From Thalassovita litoralis (GTDB taxonomy: Bacteria; Pseudomonadota; Alphaproteobacteria; Rhodobacterales; Rhodobacteraceae): 39,060 bases of DNA. Below the pieces are notes generated by a model. The model saw only the letters and a program-made list of their open reading frames with translations. It did no database searches and was not told the DNA's origin. Position numbers and translations under genes: made by a program. Below, piece by piece: positions 1 to 7,834 of this stretch (positions within the stretch are counted from its first letter, which is position 1; each line of letters opens with the position of its first letter). The stretch spans positions 1-39,060 of the forward strand of contig NZ_FXTO01000032.1 in the NCBI RefSeq assembly GCF_900182725.1, written 5' to 3'.

Positions 1-2
1 TC

Positions 3-206
3 TGGGTCAGCGATTTTACCTATGTGTCCACGTGGCAAGGCTTTGTTTATGTGGCCTTCGTCATCGACACATTCGCTGATCGCATCGTGGGATGGGGCGA
101 CTGGTTCAACAACCGCCGCCTGCTTGGGCCCATCGGAAATATCCCGCCAGCCGAAGCCGAAGAGAACTTCTATGCACAACGCGACGTGCTCGATATGGTC
201 GCGTAA
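3..206 (+). pseudogene. IS3-family transposase (OrfB) remnant, internally deleted
   Basis: The frame is open from the window edge and reads the start of an IS3-type integrase core (WVSDFTYVSTWQGFVYVAF, then VIDTFADRIVGW). It jumps directly to the family's usual C-terminus (DWFNNRRLLGPIGNIPPAEAEE and on to DMVA, then a stop). The stretch between, which in intact members carries the second Asp and the catalytic Glu of the DDE triad, is missing, so the protein cannot be active. The likely IS right end (GGTCTACGG to GGGGCGATTCA) follows at about 219-245. The upstream part of the element lies outside the window. Family assignment is from motif recognition and is fairly sure; the exact IS name is not known. 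Confidence 0.85.
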
Positions 207-218
207 AATGAAGCTAAA

Positions 219-245
219 GGTCTACGGTGAAACCGGGGCGATTCA
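219..245 (+). repeat. Probable right terminal inverted repeat of the IS3-family element
   Basis: About 13 bases after the transposase stop lies a G/C-rich end of the type seen in the IS3 group, closing with GGGGCGATTCA. The matching left repeat is outside the window, so the boundary is inferred from resemblance to IS3-group ends. The neighbouring phage-type ORF starts inside this repeat. Confidence 0.45.
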
Positions 246-1129
246 AACAGCTTTGGGGCGTGAAATACGGTCTGTTCACTGCGGCGGAATGGAAGGCGCT
301 GGTTCGCAAGGCCCGCTCACAGCCTGAACTGCGCACCGCAATCGCGGAACGCTATCCGAACCTGCCAGTTGGCAACCAGTCCGAAGAAATGGTGGCGGAA
401 CTCTACCGCAATTCACGTGACGCTTGGGCCGACACAGGGCTTGTCGGCACAGCGTTGCGCAAGATCCAACAGTTTTTCGAGGCGCTGGGCAATGGGTTCA
501 AAGGGCAAGGCTTCCTGTCCGCCGGTCAGGTGATGGAGCGGATCGCAAATGGCACCGTGGGCGGGCGCGGGCCGGATGGTGGCGCTTCTGCAAACCGCGA
601 CGCCCGCAGCGAAAGCGAAATGGTGGGCGTCAGCCGCAAGTCATGGCAATCCATGCTGGTGCGTCTACTGCAAGGCGACAAGACACTCAGCCCAGACTTG
701 TTGGTTGGAAAGGTTGGCCCGATCCTATCTGGTATAGGTGTCCCAACGGGCCGCATTTATATGCGGGGATCAAAAATCCAGACAGTCCTGAAGAAACATA
801 AAGACGCGCATGAAGCCATCATGCGCCTCCCAGAGTTGCTTGATGATCCAGAGGTAGTGATCCAGCAAAACCGCCAAGACAGTGACTATCGAATTGTCAC
901 ATCAGCCCGTACCGCTGCCGGGCATCCCATTATTGCAAACCTCAAGGTAGAAGGAGAGACTTCGCGCGGTCAACCCGGGCGCATCGTTATGACCGTCTAT
1001 GGCTGGAATGATGCTGAACGCGGTCTTTCAAATGCAATTCGCGCCGGAAAATTGGCATACATGCGTGATGAAAGCGTCGTGCTGCGGCTGCTGGGAAGTA
1101 AAGGGGACGCCCCCCTAAACCTCAGCTAA
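227..1129 (+). pseudogene. C-terminal fragment of a large phage/ICE polyvalent protein (MuF-C-like)
   Basis: A 300-residue frame opens with a GTG inside the presumed IS end, so its first six or so residues come from the IS and the natural N-terminus is lost. Residues about 70-110 (ALRKIQQFFEALGNGFKG, SAGQVMERIANG) resemble a linker found in very large polyvalent proteins of phages and integrative elements. Residues about 150-290 resemble the MuF C-terminal domain (KIQTVLKKHKDAHEAI, LPELLDDPEVV, PIIANLKV, MTVYGW). Such domains are sometimes carried by injected effector-like proteins. No function can be assigned to the fragment. Whether it is expressed is unknown; a stop at 215 blocks any longer frame upstream. 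Confidence 0.6.
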
Positions 1130-1548
1130 GCCAGCAAGCGCAGCATCGACTACACCGAAATAGTCACCAGATCGGATATTTTCAAGTCCGAGGGGGGTGA
1201 GTTCGAAATGCGCGGTCGCACGCCGCGCGAGGGACGCTTCGAGCGCGCCAACATCACGTCCAAATCCACGAAGCAGTTGCTTTCTGACGTGCTGACACAG
1301 GCCATGAACGGCAAAAAAACGGGGCCAACCTTCTGGCCTTGGTTCCGGGCCGTGCGCTCATGTCCGAACTTGGTGGCAAAATGCCGTCCATTCGCAATTA
1401 CCTGCTGCTGAAAGAGCAGATGGATAGCCCCGCGCCTCGCCGGAATGGAAGCACCAGATGCAGGTTCCCCTGCACGCGCAGGGATAAGTTCAAAGGAAAT
1501 GAACATACTTCCAAGAAAACATGCGCCACAGACCTTAACATTCCTTAA
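1130..1548 (+). pseudogene. Second polyvalent-protein remnant, frameshifted at a run of seven A
   Basis: Directly after the previous stop the same frame reads SSIDYTEIVTRSDIFK and on through QLLSDVLTQAMNGKK, up to a run of seven A at 1313-1319. A one-base frame change there restores a coherent segment (NGANLLALVPGRALMSELGG, then KMPSIRNYLLLKEQMDS). That segment matches the C-terminal style of PLxRFG/LPD-type polyvalent proteins. No convincing start codon with a ribosome site is seen. After about 1431 the similarity fades into unrelated sequence until the stop at 1548. I read this as a decayed gene, a homologue or continuation of the one before it. Confidence 0.55.
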
Positions 1549-1840
1549 CAACCTTATCATTTCATATCATTTTTGATGCTATGCGCGCGTTCCCTCTGGA
1601 CAACCTTGATTGACCACCCTCTGTGCATCTTTCGGGGCTAAGCCTCCACAAGGCGCTCTCGGGATTCTGATTTCTAGCGGGCATCTTCAGATGCACCTGC
1701 CTCACTCCTTCTCAATAGGTGACAACGCGCGAAAAGGTATTGCGAAAGGTTGAGGTTTGCCGCGCCTATTGCGAGCAAAATGGGGGGTAATCTGAGATTG
1801 AAGCGGCGGACCAGAATCGAACTGGCGAGGTAATTTCCCC
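1549..1840. other. Non-coding junk between mobile remnants
   Basis: No credible reading frame or RNA gene is seen in this stretch of about 290 bases. It lies between the decayed polyvalent remnant and the end of an IS3-family remnant. A tRNA T-arm-like segment sits near 1805-1836 on the minus strand (CCAGTTCGATTCTGG) but has no anticodon or D arm. Confidence 0.4.
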
Positions 1841-1867
1841 ATTTTTAACGGGGTGCATCCGTAGAAC

Positions 1868-2119
1868 TTACGCGGCCATTGCCAGTTTCATTGCGGGTGT
1901 GATGCCGCCTATGCCCATGTTGGGGCGGTCGTTGTTTTAAGTCCAGAGCCATTGTGTGGCCTGATCCTGAGCCTCCTCGATGCTTTCGATGATGTATTGG
2001 TCCAGCCATTCATGCCTGACCGTGTGGTTGTAGTGCTCGACATAGGCGTTCTGCTGCGGTTTCCCCGGCTGTATGTGGGCCAAGGGGCCGCGAAACGTCA
2101 ACATTTGTCGACTTTTCAC
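1868..2119 (-). pseudogene. IS3-family transposase C-terminal remnant with a stop mutation
   Basis: The minus strand reads a typical OrfB C-terminus (HIQPGKPQQNAYVEHYN, TVRHEWLDQYI, EEAQDQATQWLWT). A TAA at 1937-1939 interrupts it where family members have Tyr. After the stop the frame continues with the conserved tail (NNDRPNMGIGGITPAMKLAM, then AA) to a second stop at 1868-1870. The N-terminal side is lost upstream of about 2100. This subtype differs from the remnant at the left edge, so two unrelated IS insertions decayed here. Confidence 0.8.
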
Positions 2120-2135
2120 GCCCCCCTTGCGTTTG

Positions 2136-2372
2136 TCAGGCTATGCCCAGCGCCCTGTTGTTGACGCCACAGCCACAATCTATTGCCGCGCCTCGGGCTT
2201 GCTCCTTGGCTTCACTGTAGCTTGCCCCGGACCACAGGACGGCTTCACCTTCGTCCTCGATGAGTGTCATGAAGAAATGACGCTTGCCGATATTGTCAGG
2301 CACATGCCGGATACCGTTTACGCCTTTGGTGGTTTCTGCAGTGATGATACCACCCGTCAGTTCAATGCTCAT
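2136..2372 (-). CDS. Small hypothetical protein of the island
   Basis: A 78-residue protein not recognised. The ATG overlaps the stop of the upstream gene by four bases (ATGA), which supports translational coupling and a real gene. The sequence is hydrophilic, has no signal peptide or membrane segment, and includes RHFFMTLIEDEGEAVLWSG and a late C-G-C-G motif. It is the last gene of the island's replication operon, right beside the IS remnant. Such small downstream genes in P4-like islands are usually uncharacterised. Confidence 0.55.
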   Translation of the reverse strand: MSIELTGGIITAETTKGVNGIRHVPDNIGKRHFFMTLIEDEGEAVLWSGASYSEAKEQARGAAIDCGCGVNNRALGIA

Positions 2373-2776
2373 CGCGCCTTTCTCATTCTATCGTCCTTCT
2401 CTCTCTGACGTGCTTGGTCGGCCTTCCAACAGGCAACGTGCATCGTCCGGCGGTTTATGTCGGTCACTGCCACCAGCCAATCAGACTTTCCGCAAACTGC
2501 GCAAGTCGGTGGCGGCGGGGCGGATGCCTGCGGCTGCGACACCCGCGACATTCGCGACACGGGGGCCGATTTCTGGAAGTTTGTCGCGGGTGTCGCGGGT
2601 GTCGCAACGGGGGCTGATTGAGTTTCAGAAAGCCCGGTTGGCGATTTTCTTCCCCCTTCCTGCGGTTGCGATTGTTGCGATTTTGCCCCCGTGGAATCGC
2701 GGAAATCGCGGGAATCGCAAGGGGCGGGTGGTGAATTTAGAATGTCCGACAGGGCGGCTTGCACATCAAACAGCAT
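2369..2776 (-). CDS. Hypothetical protein with a C-terminal zinc-ribbon-like motif
   Basis: A 135-residue protein. The first 85 residues or so are low-complexity, rich in Pro, Ala, Ser and Gln. The C-terminal third has a compact CAVCGKSDW then MHVACW pattern (C-x2-C and H-x3-C), which could bind zinc. The start overlaps the end of the upstream DUF3987 gene by 11 bases, and its end overlaps the next gene by four. It is probably co-expressed with the primase-like genes, so a role in island DNA metabolism is plausible but not shown. Confidence 0.6.
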   Translation of the reverse strand: MLFDVQAALSDILNSPPAPCDSRDFRDSTGAKSQQSQPQEGGRKSPTGLSETQSAPVATPATPATNFQKSAPVSRMSRVSQPQASAPPPPTCAVCGKSDWLVAVTDINRRTMHVACWKADQARQREKDDRMRKAR

Positions 2777-4271
2777 GGGTGGGCCTCACAATCCGATAGG
2801 CTTCTTTGCGCTGGGCACCCCGTACCGTTGCACCTTCGGGCAAGGGGACAAGCCAGCCATGCCGCTCAAGCGTGGCAATTGCCTTCTTCGCCTCTTTCGC
2901 TTCGCGCAATGAATTGGGCCCCATTCTCAGGATTTCGCGCGGGGTCACATCATCATACCCCCAGCTTTCCAGCAGCCAATGCCGCAGCCGTTCGGCCTTC
3001 GCGGTTTCCTCGGATACAAGCCCCGCTTCGGCCAGCCTGCGGGCTTCGGTCAGGTAGTATTGCGCCAGCGTCACGCCCCAGCCCATCGCCTGCGGTGTCA
3101 CCTGCGGGGCGTCCAGATCGTCCCACAGGGTCAGCACCCCGGCAATTCGTGCGGCCTGTTCTGCGGCTTTGCTGGCATAGGCCCGGACATGTTCCATTGC
3201 CCCACCGCCAACCTGTGACACTTCCACAGCCTCATAGAACCGCCACAACAGTTCTTTGGCCTGCGGTGACAAGGGAAGCCGCTGCGGGGCCAATTCCTGC
3301 GCACTGTCCCCCGTGGGCATGGGGCTATCAAGGACAGCGGCCAACCGTGCCGTGAAAATGGAAACTTCTGCATCGCTGGTGTGGTTGTGGCCGCGCCTTA
3401 ATCGCGTCCCGATGGTGCTGGGCGGTTCGGTAATCAGGAACCGGGCCAGAAAGCCTTGTCCTGCTGCCTGCGGGTCAGCCATCAGCGGGCGGGCGGCAAT
3501 CGGCTGGGCCATCAGGTGCATGGCAAGTCTGCGCCCCGGATAGTCGCTTGCCCCATCGCCCGAACGGATACGGTCCACGGTGTCGCCGTTCCAAAGCTTT
3601 GATAGTCCGGCAATGGTTTTCAGCCTGTTATCCGAGTTCATGGCATGGCCCCCGATGAACCCCCCAGCGTCATCATTAAACAGGCCCAGCGCGGGGCGTC
3701 CGGCCTGATACAATTTCAAAAGGCCCTCGAAAGTGGGTTCCTGTGCGGTGACATTCGGCAACAGCGGGGCGCGGGGTTCCGGCCCCAAGGCCCTCAGATC
3801 GGCTTCGGCATTGGTGGCCTTGGCTTTGTCATTTCCGGCGGCTTCGGTCAGCAAGCGCTTGCGTTTGCCTGTCCAGATTTCCTTTGAGATTTCATATTCC
3901 GAAAAGTCATCCCGATAGGTTTGGCCTTGTGCCTTTTCATAGTCACGAACACCCCGCATAAGCAGGCGGTCGCAGGATGATTTCCGTTCGCCACTTTCCG
4001 CAATGGTCAGGCAAAACAGGGAACAGGGTGCATCCCCGCCCAAGGTTTCAACATCCGCGAAGGGCTGCACGGCCAAGGACGCCACCGACAGCGCGGATTG
4101 TGCTGCGATACCTACCGGGGCCTGCGTTATGTCGTGGACAGCCTCCACCGCGTTCCTGATCGGCCCCAGCGCCTCCACCGGGTAGGGGTCGCCCTGCGGG
4201 ATTTCGCGCAAGAGCGGCTGGGGGCCTTCGGCCTTAAACGGGACAAGTTCGGGTGTGATGGGCGCGTTCAT
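2766..4271 (-). CDS. DUF3987-domain protein of a P4-like replication module
   Basis: A 501-residue protein of the DUF3987 (YfjI-type) family, common beside primase-like genes in integrated islands and phages. Seen in it are the family's entry region (PQGDPYPVEALGPI, then HDITQAPVGIAAQSALSVAS), a P-loop-like ESGERKSS at residues 92-99, and a FNDDAGGFIGG segment. This suggests a helicase-like ATPase fold whose biochemical role is not established. The ATG overlaps the stop of the Toprim gene (ATGA), so the two are probably translated as a pair. Confidence is high for the family, low for the mechanism. Confidence 0.85.
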   Translation of the reverse strand: MNAPITPELVPFKAEGPQPLLREIPQGDPYPVEALGPIRNAVEAVHDITQAPVGIAAQSALSVASLAVQPFADVETLGGDAPCSLFCLTIAESGERKSSCDRLLMRGVRDYEKAQGQTYRDDFSEYEISKEIWTGKRKRLLTEAAGNDKAKATNAEADLRALGPEPRAPLLPNVTAQEPTFEGLLKLYQAGRPALGLFNDDAGGFIGGHAMNSDNRLKTIAGLSKLWNGDTVDRIRSGDGASDYPGRRLAMHLMAQPIAARPLMADPQAAGQGFLARFLITEPPSTIGTRLRRGHNHTSDAEVSIFTARLAAVLDSPMPTGDSAQELAPQRLPLSPQAKELLWRFYEAVEVSQVGGGAMEHVRAYASKAAEQAARIAGVLTLWDDLDAPQVTPQAMGWGVTLAQYYLTEARRLAEAGLVSEETAKAERLRHWLLESWGYDDVTPREILRMGPNSLREAKEAKKAIATLERHGWLVPLPEGATVRGAQRKEAYRIVRPTHAV

Positions 4272-5149
4272 GTGGTGGCCCCTTTCATCATTAAAATATC
4301 GTTCCAGTCGCGCTTATCCGGCGCGGGAAGTGTGCTAACGGTCCAGCCCAGCGCAGCGGCACGGGTGGCAAGAGCGGTTCCAGCGGCGCGGCCTGCGTCC
4401 TCCCCATCGGTGGCGATAATCAGCTTGCCGGGACGATCTGGCAGGCGCAGCCCGGACATGCCGGACGTGGACAGCGCCGCCCACGCGGTCACAGGGCCGC
4501 GCAGCAGGCCGCACAGTAGCGACAGGGTGGTTTCTATTCCTTCCCCCACTGCAAGGGCGTCTTGGCCCTCACTGAGTCGCACAGCGCCCCCGGCGGTTGC
4601 GCCCAGCATGGCCTTATCGGGTTCAATATCCGCCTTGCCGTTACCATCGTGGCGCAGATAGGTGCGGTGAACCGCGAACCGTTCGGCCCCATCTACGCGG
4701 GCCAGCATCGCCGGAAAGCGTTGCGCCGTGAGGTGCCATGCTTGGGGATGAAACCGCAGCGTGTCGGCAAGGGCGCAGGTGATACCACGCCCCCGCAGAT
4801 AGGTTTCTGCGATGGTTCCCTTGATCGGCTGGGCCTCATTCCACAGTGATAGTGCTTGCCGTTCTTTCCGTTCGGCTTGGGCCTTGGCCAGCGCTTCACG
4901 CCGGGCAATCACAGCCGGGTCAGGTGGCGTGTAATCCCCAGCCCGGATGCCTGCGGCAGTCAGAATATCCGTGAAGCTGCATCCTGATTTCTTGCAGTTC
5001 AGCAGCAAGCGCCCATCCGGGCTATCGGCCAGCGTCAAGGCGTTCTGTGTCTGGCGTCCTTCGGGTTGGCAGATCGGGCAGGGGGCCACGCCATAGCGGC
5101 TATGCCACGCTCCCCGCAGGTTCAAGGTGATTTGCTTGGCGTCTGTCAT
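4268..5149 (-). CDS. Zinc-finger/Toprim primase-like protein
   Basis: A 293-residue protein. An N-terminal CHC2-like zinc-binding region (CPICQPEGRQTQNAL, then LLLNCKKSGCSF) is followed by a helical linker and a Toprim domain with GEGIETTLSL and IIATDGEDAGRA. This is the architecture of primase-like proteins of P4-type elements, which synthesise primers or act with a helicase at the island's origin. The start at 5149 is chosen for a GGAGAG site about nine bases upstream; the frame stays open to 5218 without a better site. It heads the operon with the DUF3987 gene. The second Toprim motif reads DGEDAG instead of the commoner DNDAAG. Confidence 0.85.
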   Translation of the reverse strand: MTDAKQITLNLRGAWHSRYGVAPCPICQPEGRQTQNALTLADSPDGRLLLNCKKSGCSFTDILTAAGIRAGDYTPPDPAVIARREALAKAQAERKERQALSLWNEAQPIKGTIAETYLRGRGITCALADTLRFHPQAWHLTAQRFPAMLARVDGAERFAVHRTYLRHDGNGKADIEPDKAMLGATAGGAVRLSEGQDALAVGEGIETTLSLLCGLLRGPVTAWAALSTSGMSGLRLPDRPGKLIIATDGEDAGRAAGTALATRAAALGWTVSTLPAPDKRDWNDILMMKGATT

Positions 5150-5281
5150 CGACCCGCTCTCCATATTTTTGCGGGTCGCCATTGTTTCGACGTGGTTTGA
5201 GCCATTGCTCGGCCTCAATTATTGTGGGCCGGGACGCAAGGTGCTATGTTTGGGCTATCCTACTAACCGTAACAAATACCG

Positions 5282-5307
5282 CCGCCGCCCCATCCCAAGG
5301 GTGGCGG
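5282..5307 (-). terminator. Hairpin after the AlpA-like gene
   Basis: A nine-pair stem (CCGCCGCCC with GGGTGGCGG, one G-T pair) and an eight-base loop lie just past the stop of the AlpA-like gene. The plus-strand side carries a T-rich tail (TTTTCTT); the minus-strand side has a weaker TATTTGTT tail. It probably separates the regulator gene from the primase operon. Confidence 0.5.
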
Positions 5308-5312
5308 TTTTC

Positions 5313-5543
5313 TTATGCGGAGTGGCGTGCGGCTTTCGCATTCTCAATAACGGCGAGGATTTCTGATTTCGGCCAGCGAGACAGAGCGCCCAATTTGATT
5401 GGTGACGGGACAGTGCCATCCGCCACGCGACGCAGAAAGGTGGGGTAGCTCATGCCAAGATAGTGCGCGGCCTCTTTGCCGGAAAGCAGGGGGTCAAGGG
5501 CTGTGTCAGTATTGCGCAGCGGGCGGGTGTTAGAATGTGCCAT
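5313..5543 (-). CDS. AlpA-like helix-turn-helix regulator
   Basis: A 76-residue protein of the AlpA/MerR-like excisionase type. It carries LLSGKEAAHYLGMSYPTFLR, a winged helix-turn-helix motif, followed by a basic wing region ending in SRWPKSEI, the usual sign of this family. Members control integrase or excision and replication genes of P4-like islands. ATG at 5543 is preferred over the TTG one codon earlier; AAAGG lies about ten bases upstream. Its place between integrase and primase is typical of such islands. Confidence 0.8.
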   Translation of the reverse strand: MAHSNTRPLRNTDTALDPLLSGKEAAHYLGMSYPTFLRRVADGTVPSPIKLGALSRWPKSEILAVIENAKAARHSA

Positions 5544-5603
5544 CAAGGTCAGCCTTTCTGTTTTGACAGTTGATCATGGCTGGCACCTGATGATGGTTCT
5601 TGC

Positions 5604-5644
5604 AAAAAAGCGTCCGTAAAATAAGGGGCCTAATTTCACGGACG
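5604..5644 (-). terminator. Rho-independent terminator of the integrase operon
   Basis: A 12-base stem with one mismatch (5611-5622 with 5633-5644, CGTCCGT against ACGGACG) and a ten-base loop are followed on the minus strand by six T. The stem overlaps the stop codon of the 234-residue gene, so it should end the integrase-plus-unknown transcript. Confidence 0.75.
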
Positions 5645-6340
5645 AAGGGCGTAGATCAATACTTCGGCAAAATAATTCATGCAGGGAAATTGATCACGCT
5701 TTCTCCAAATATTCTCGATGGCGGCATAATCCATAGCCATAATTTCCTTCCCGCATTTGTTCGTCGCCTTTGCCACAACGTCGCATGCACTGGTGTTCGC
5801 ACCCCCTGGCTTTTTCGCGCGGTTTCGAGTGGGTTTGAATCCCAAATTCGTAAGCCCTTTAATCTGATTTACAATTAGCACGTCACGGGCGATATATTTG
5901 TTACGACCGGAGCCTTTCGATTTGGCGGGCTGCTTGACGAGGCCGAAATACTCCTTTCGTTTCCAGTCGTCCAAGGCTTCATATGAGCCTTGTGGGGTTA
6001 TCATGCACAAAAATCGAAGTACAATAAACGCTGCGTAATCTTGACTTGCCCTGTCGATGACGGTCGCCACTTCTTCTGGTGAAGGGCCTAAGCCACTGAA
6101 GTAGCGCGGGAACTCAACGATGGCTTCAGCGAACTCGCTACCTGGTCCGTTTTCGGCCAAGCCAAATGGGGCAAATGATTGTGCCTGTGTCGCAAATACA
6201 TATGCCACCTTGGAAACGGCTTCGTCAAAGCTGATGGAGCAACCGATATATTTTTTATGCCAATCACGAGTATCGACACGGCTGGGGATCTTTTGAATGA
6301 GCGCCCGTAAGACGCTCTTGTCCACTTCTCGCTTATCCAT
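5636..6340 (-). CDS. Unknown 234-residue protein coupled to the integrase
   Basis: Not recognised. Its ATG follows the integrase stop directly with no gap (TGAATG), and a terminator overlaps its own stop, so the two genes form a closed two-gene unit. There is no signal peptide or membrane segment. The middle holds a mildly hydrophobic helix region (YAAFIVLRFLCMI). The C-terminal half is basic and Lys/Arg-rich (KQPAKSKGSGRNKY, KPTRNRAKKPGG), which may bind nucleic acid. It could be an accessory factor for recombination or a cargo or defence gene; neither is shown. Confidence 0.7.
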   Translation of the reverse strand: MDKREVDKSVLRALIQKIPSRVDTRDWHKKYIGCSISFDEAVSKVAYVFATQAQSFAPFGLAENGPGSEFAEAIVEFPRYFSGLGPSPEEVATVIDRASQDYAAFIVLRFLCMITPQGSYEALDDWKRKEYFGLVKQPAKSKGSGRNKYIARDVLIVNQIKGLTNLGFKPTRNRAKKPGGANTSACDVVAKATNKCGKEIMAMDYAAIENIWRKRDQFPCMNYFAEVLIYALRP

Positions 6341-7534
6341 TCAGTTTTTCCCCCACGACCTAACTACTTGCCCAGATTGCCCCGTGATGTATTGCGCCCA
6401 GCGTTCATGCAGAACGCGGCGTTGCTCTAAATAATCCGTACGTCTGTAAGCGCGTTCAACGCTGCCCCCGACAGTGTGACCGATAGCGGTTTCCGCTACC
6501 TCGAACGGCGTATTCGTGGTATCTGCAGTCCAATCTCGAAATGACGAGCGAAACCCGTGTGGGCGATAGTCTATGCCCTTGTCGGACATGTGCTTGCTCA
6601 TAGTGGCGTCTGAAATCACGCCCTTACGGGTGCCGGGGAAAAGAAATCCGTTCCGTTCATGAAGCTTGGCCGCTTGCACCACGGCCCGCGCCTCTTGCGA
6701 AAGCGGCACCTTGAAATCTGTTGTCATGCCTTTGCGGCCCTTCACCAGATCGGCGGGAATGGTCCAAACGTTTCCCTCGAATTGATCCAGATGGGCGAAA
6801 CGGATCGGGGCAGAACGAACCCCAGTAAGGATAAGCAACCGCAAGGCAAGCTGAGTTACGGTGCCATCAGTCAATGAGTGATAGAAGGCGGGAACATCAG
6901 CCCACGGCATGGCGGGAATGTGTTTTGCCTCATGCCGTTGTTTGCCCAGCAGGGCGCGGGCCTTTTCCGGGGCCTGTAGATCAACATCAAGGCCCAGCGC
7001 GGCACCATGCTTCAGACAGAGGCTAAGACGGTTCAGGGCTTTCTTGGCGGTTTCTGCTTTGCTGTGCCAGATTGGGGACAATGTGTCCCGAATGTCGATC
7101 TGATCAATATCCGAAACCGGCATTTTGCCCAGCCGGGGTAGAACGTGAAGTTCCAAAGGGCTAAACCAGCGCCCCGCCTTTCCATCGCCTTTCAGTTCAG
7201 CTTTGCGGGCTTCGAAAGCGTCAATCGCCACATCGCTCAACATGTGCAGGTTTCGGACGGCCTCACGCTTGGCTTTTTCGCGCTCTTTTATCGGATCCAG
7301 CCCGTCTTGTGCGATTGCTCTTGCCCGATCCGCTTTCTTGCGGGCCTCTGACAAGGAAATATCAGGGAAGCCGCCCAGCCCCATTTCCCGGCGCTTGCCG
7401 TGAACAGTGACACGGAAAACCCATTTCCCGGATATGCGGTTTGTCTTGTACAGCCACAAGCCTCCGCCATCGGCAAACTTGCCTGCCCCAAGGGACGCCG
7501 CGCCCTTCGCACTTAGGCGGTTTCGCGCTCTCAT
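6341..7534 (-). CDS. P4-type tyrosine-family site-specific integrase
   Basis: A 397-residue integrase, full length for the family. The N-terminal DUF4102-type arm-binding domain spans about residues 1-90 (GKFADGGGLWLYK, MGLGGFPDISLSEARKKA). A core-binding region and the catalytic domain follow. The catalytic set is visible: Arg240 in LTGVR, Lys275 in DFKVPLS, His326 and Arg329 in HGFRSSFR, His353 in IGHTVGG, and the likely nucleophile Tyr363 in ERAYRRTDY. It integrates and excises the island, usually at the 3' end of a tRNA gene. The tRNA-Leu-like fragment 180 bases upstream of its start fits this. It is co-transcribed with the unknown gene behind it. Confidence 0.95.
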   Translation of the reverse strand: MRARNRLSAKGAASLGAGKFADGGGLWLYKTNRISGKWVFRVTVHGKRREMGLGGFPDISLSEARKKADRARAIAQDGLDPIKEREKAKREAVRNLHMLSDVAIDAFEARKAELKGDGKAGRWFSPLELHVLPRLGKMPVSDIDQIDIRDTLSPIWHSKAETAKKALNRLSLCLKHGAALGLDVDLQAPEKARALLGKQRHEAKHIPAMPWADVPAFYHSLTDGTVTQLALRLLILTGVRSAPIRFAHLDQFEGNVWTIPADLVKGRKGMTTDFKVPLSQEARAVVQAAKLHERNGFLFPGTRKGVISDATMSKHMSDKGIDYRPHGFRSSFRDWTADTTNTPFEVAETAIGHTVGGSVERAYRRTDYLEQRRVLHERWAQYITGQSGQVVRSWGKN

Positions 7535-7713
7535 TGTACCAGTCCACCTTTTCCGCCATAAATATAGTCCCCGTTTCAGTCCCCTTATAGATGTAGTATA
7601 GGGTGATTTCGCCTGATAGGGCCTGATTTCATATAATGCCTGTTTTAATAGGAAAACAAGTGCGGATGATAATTTCTGATGCTTTCTGATATCTATATCT
7701 AGTAAAGTTGTAT

Positions 7714-7730
7714 GCCCTCCACCCGCACCA
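7714..7730 (+). other. Candidate attR: copy of a tRNA-Leu 3' end
   Basis: GCCCTCCACCCGCACCA has the form of a tRNA 3' end. CACCCGC would pair with a GCGGGTG 5' acceptor strand, as in alphaproteobacterial tRNA-Leu, followed by discriminator A and CCA. No tRNA body precedes it, so it is a duplicated end and not a gene. It sits between the integrase and chromosomal genes, with the tRNA orientation expected if the intact tRNA-Leu lies at the other end, left of the window. Confidence 0.6.
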
Positions 7731-7834
7731 TTTTACGTTTTCAAAAGCTGAACCCTTGGAATGAGTATTTGGGATCAGAAAGAAGCAGCAGATCGTCTGT
7801 ACTGACCGGGGGCTGCTGTCGGGGTTTTGAGACA

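Noticed and set aside
22-327. 101-residue plus-strand frame overlapping the IS remnant
   Set aside because: It reads across the IS and the phage remnant in a frame with no family resemblance; the neighbouring frame carries the transposase motifs.
1805-1836. tRNA T-arm-like sequence on the minus strand
   Set aside because: Only the T-arm and a possible acceptor strand are present; no D arm, anticodon arm or CCA, so it is not a tRNA gene. At most a fragment at an insertion point.
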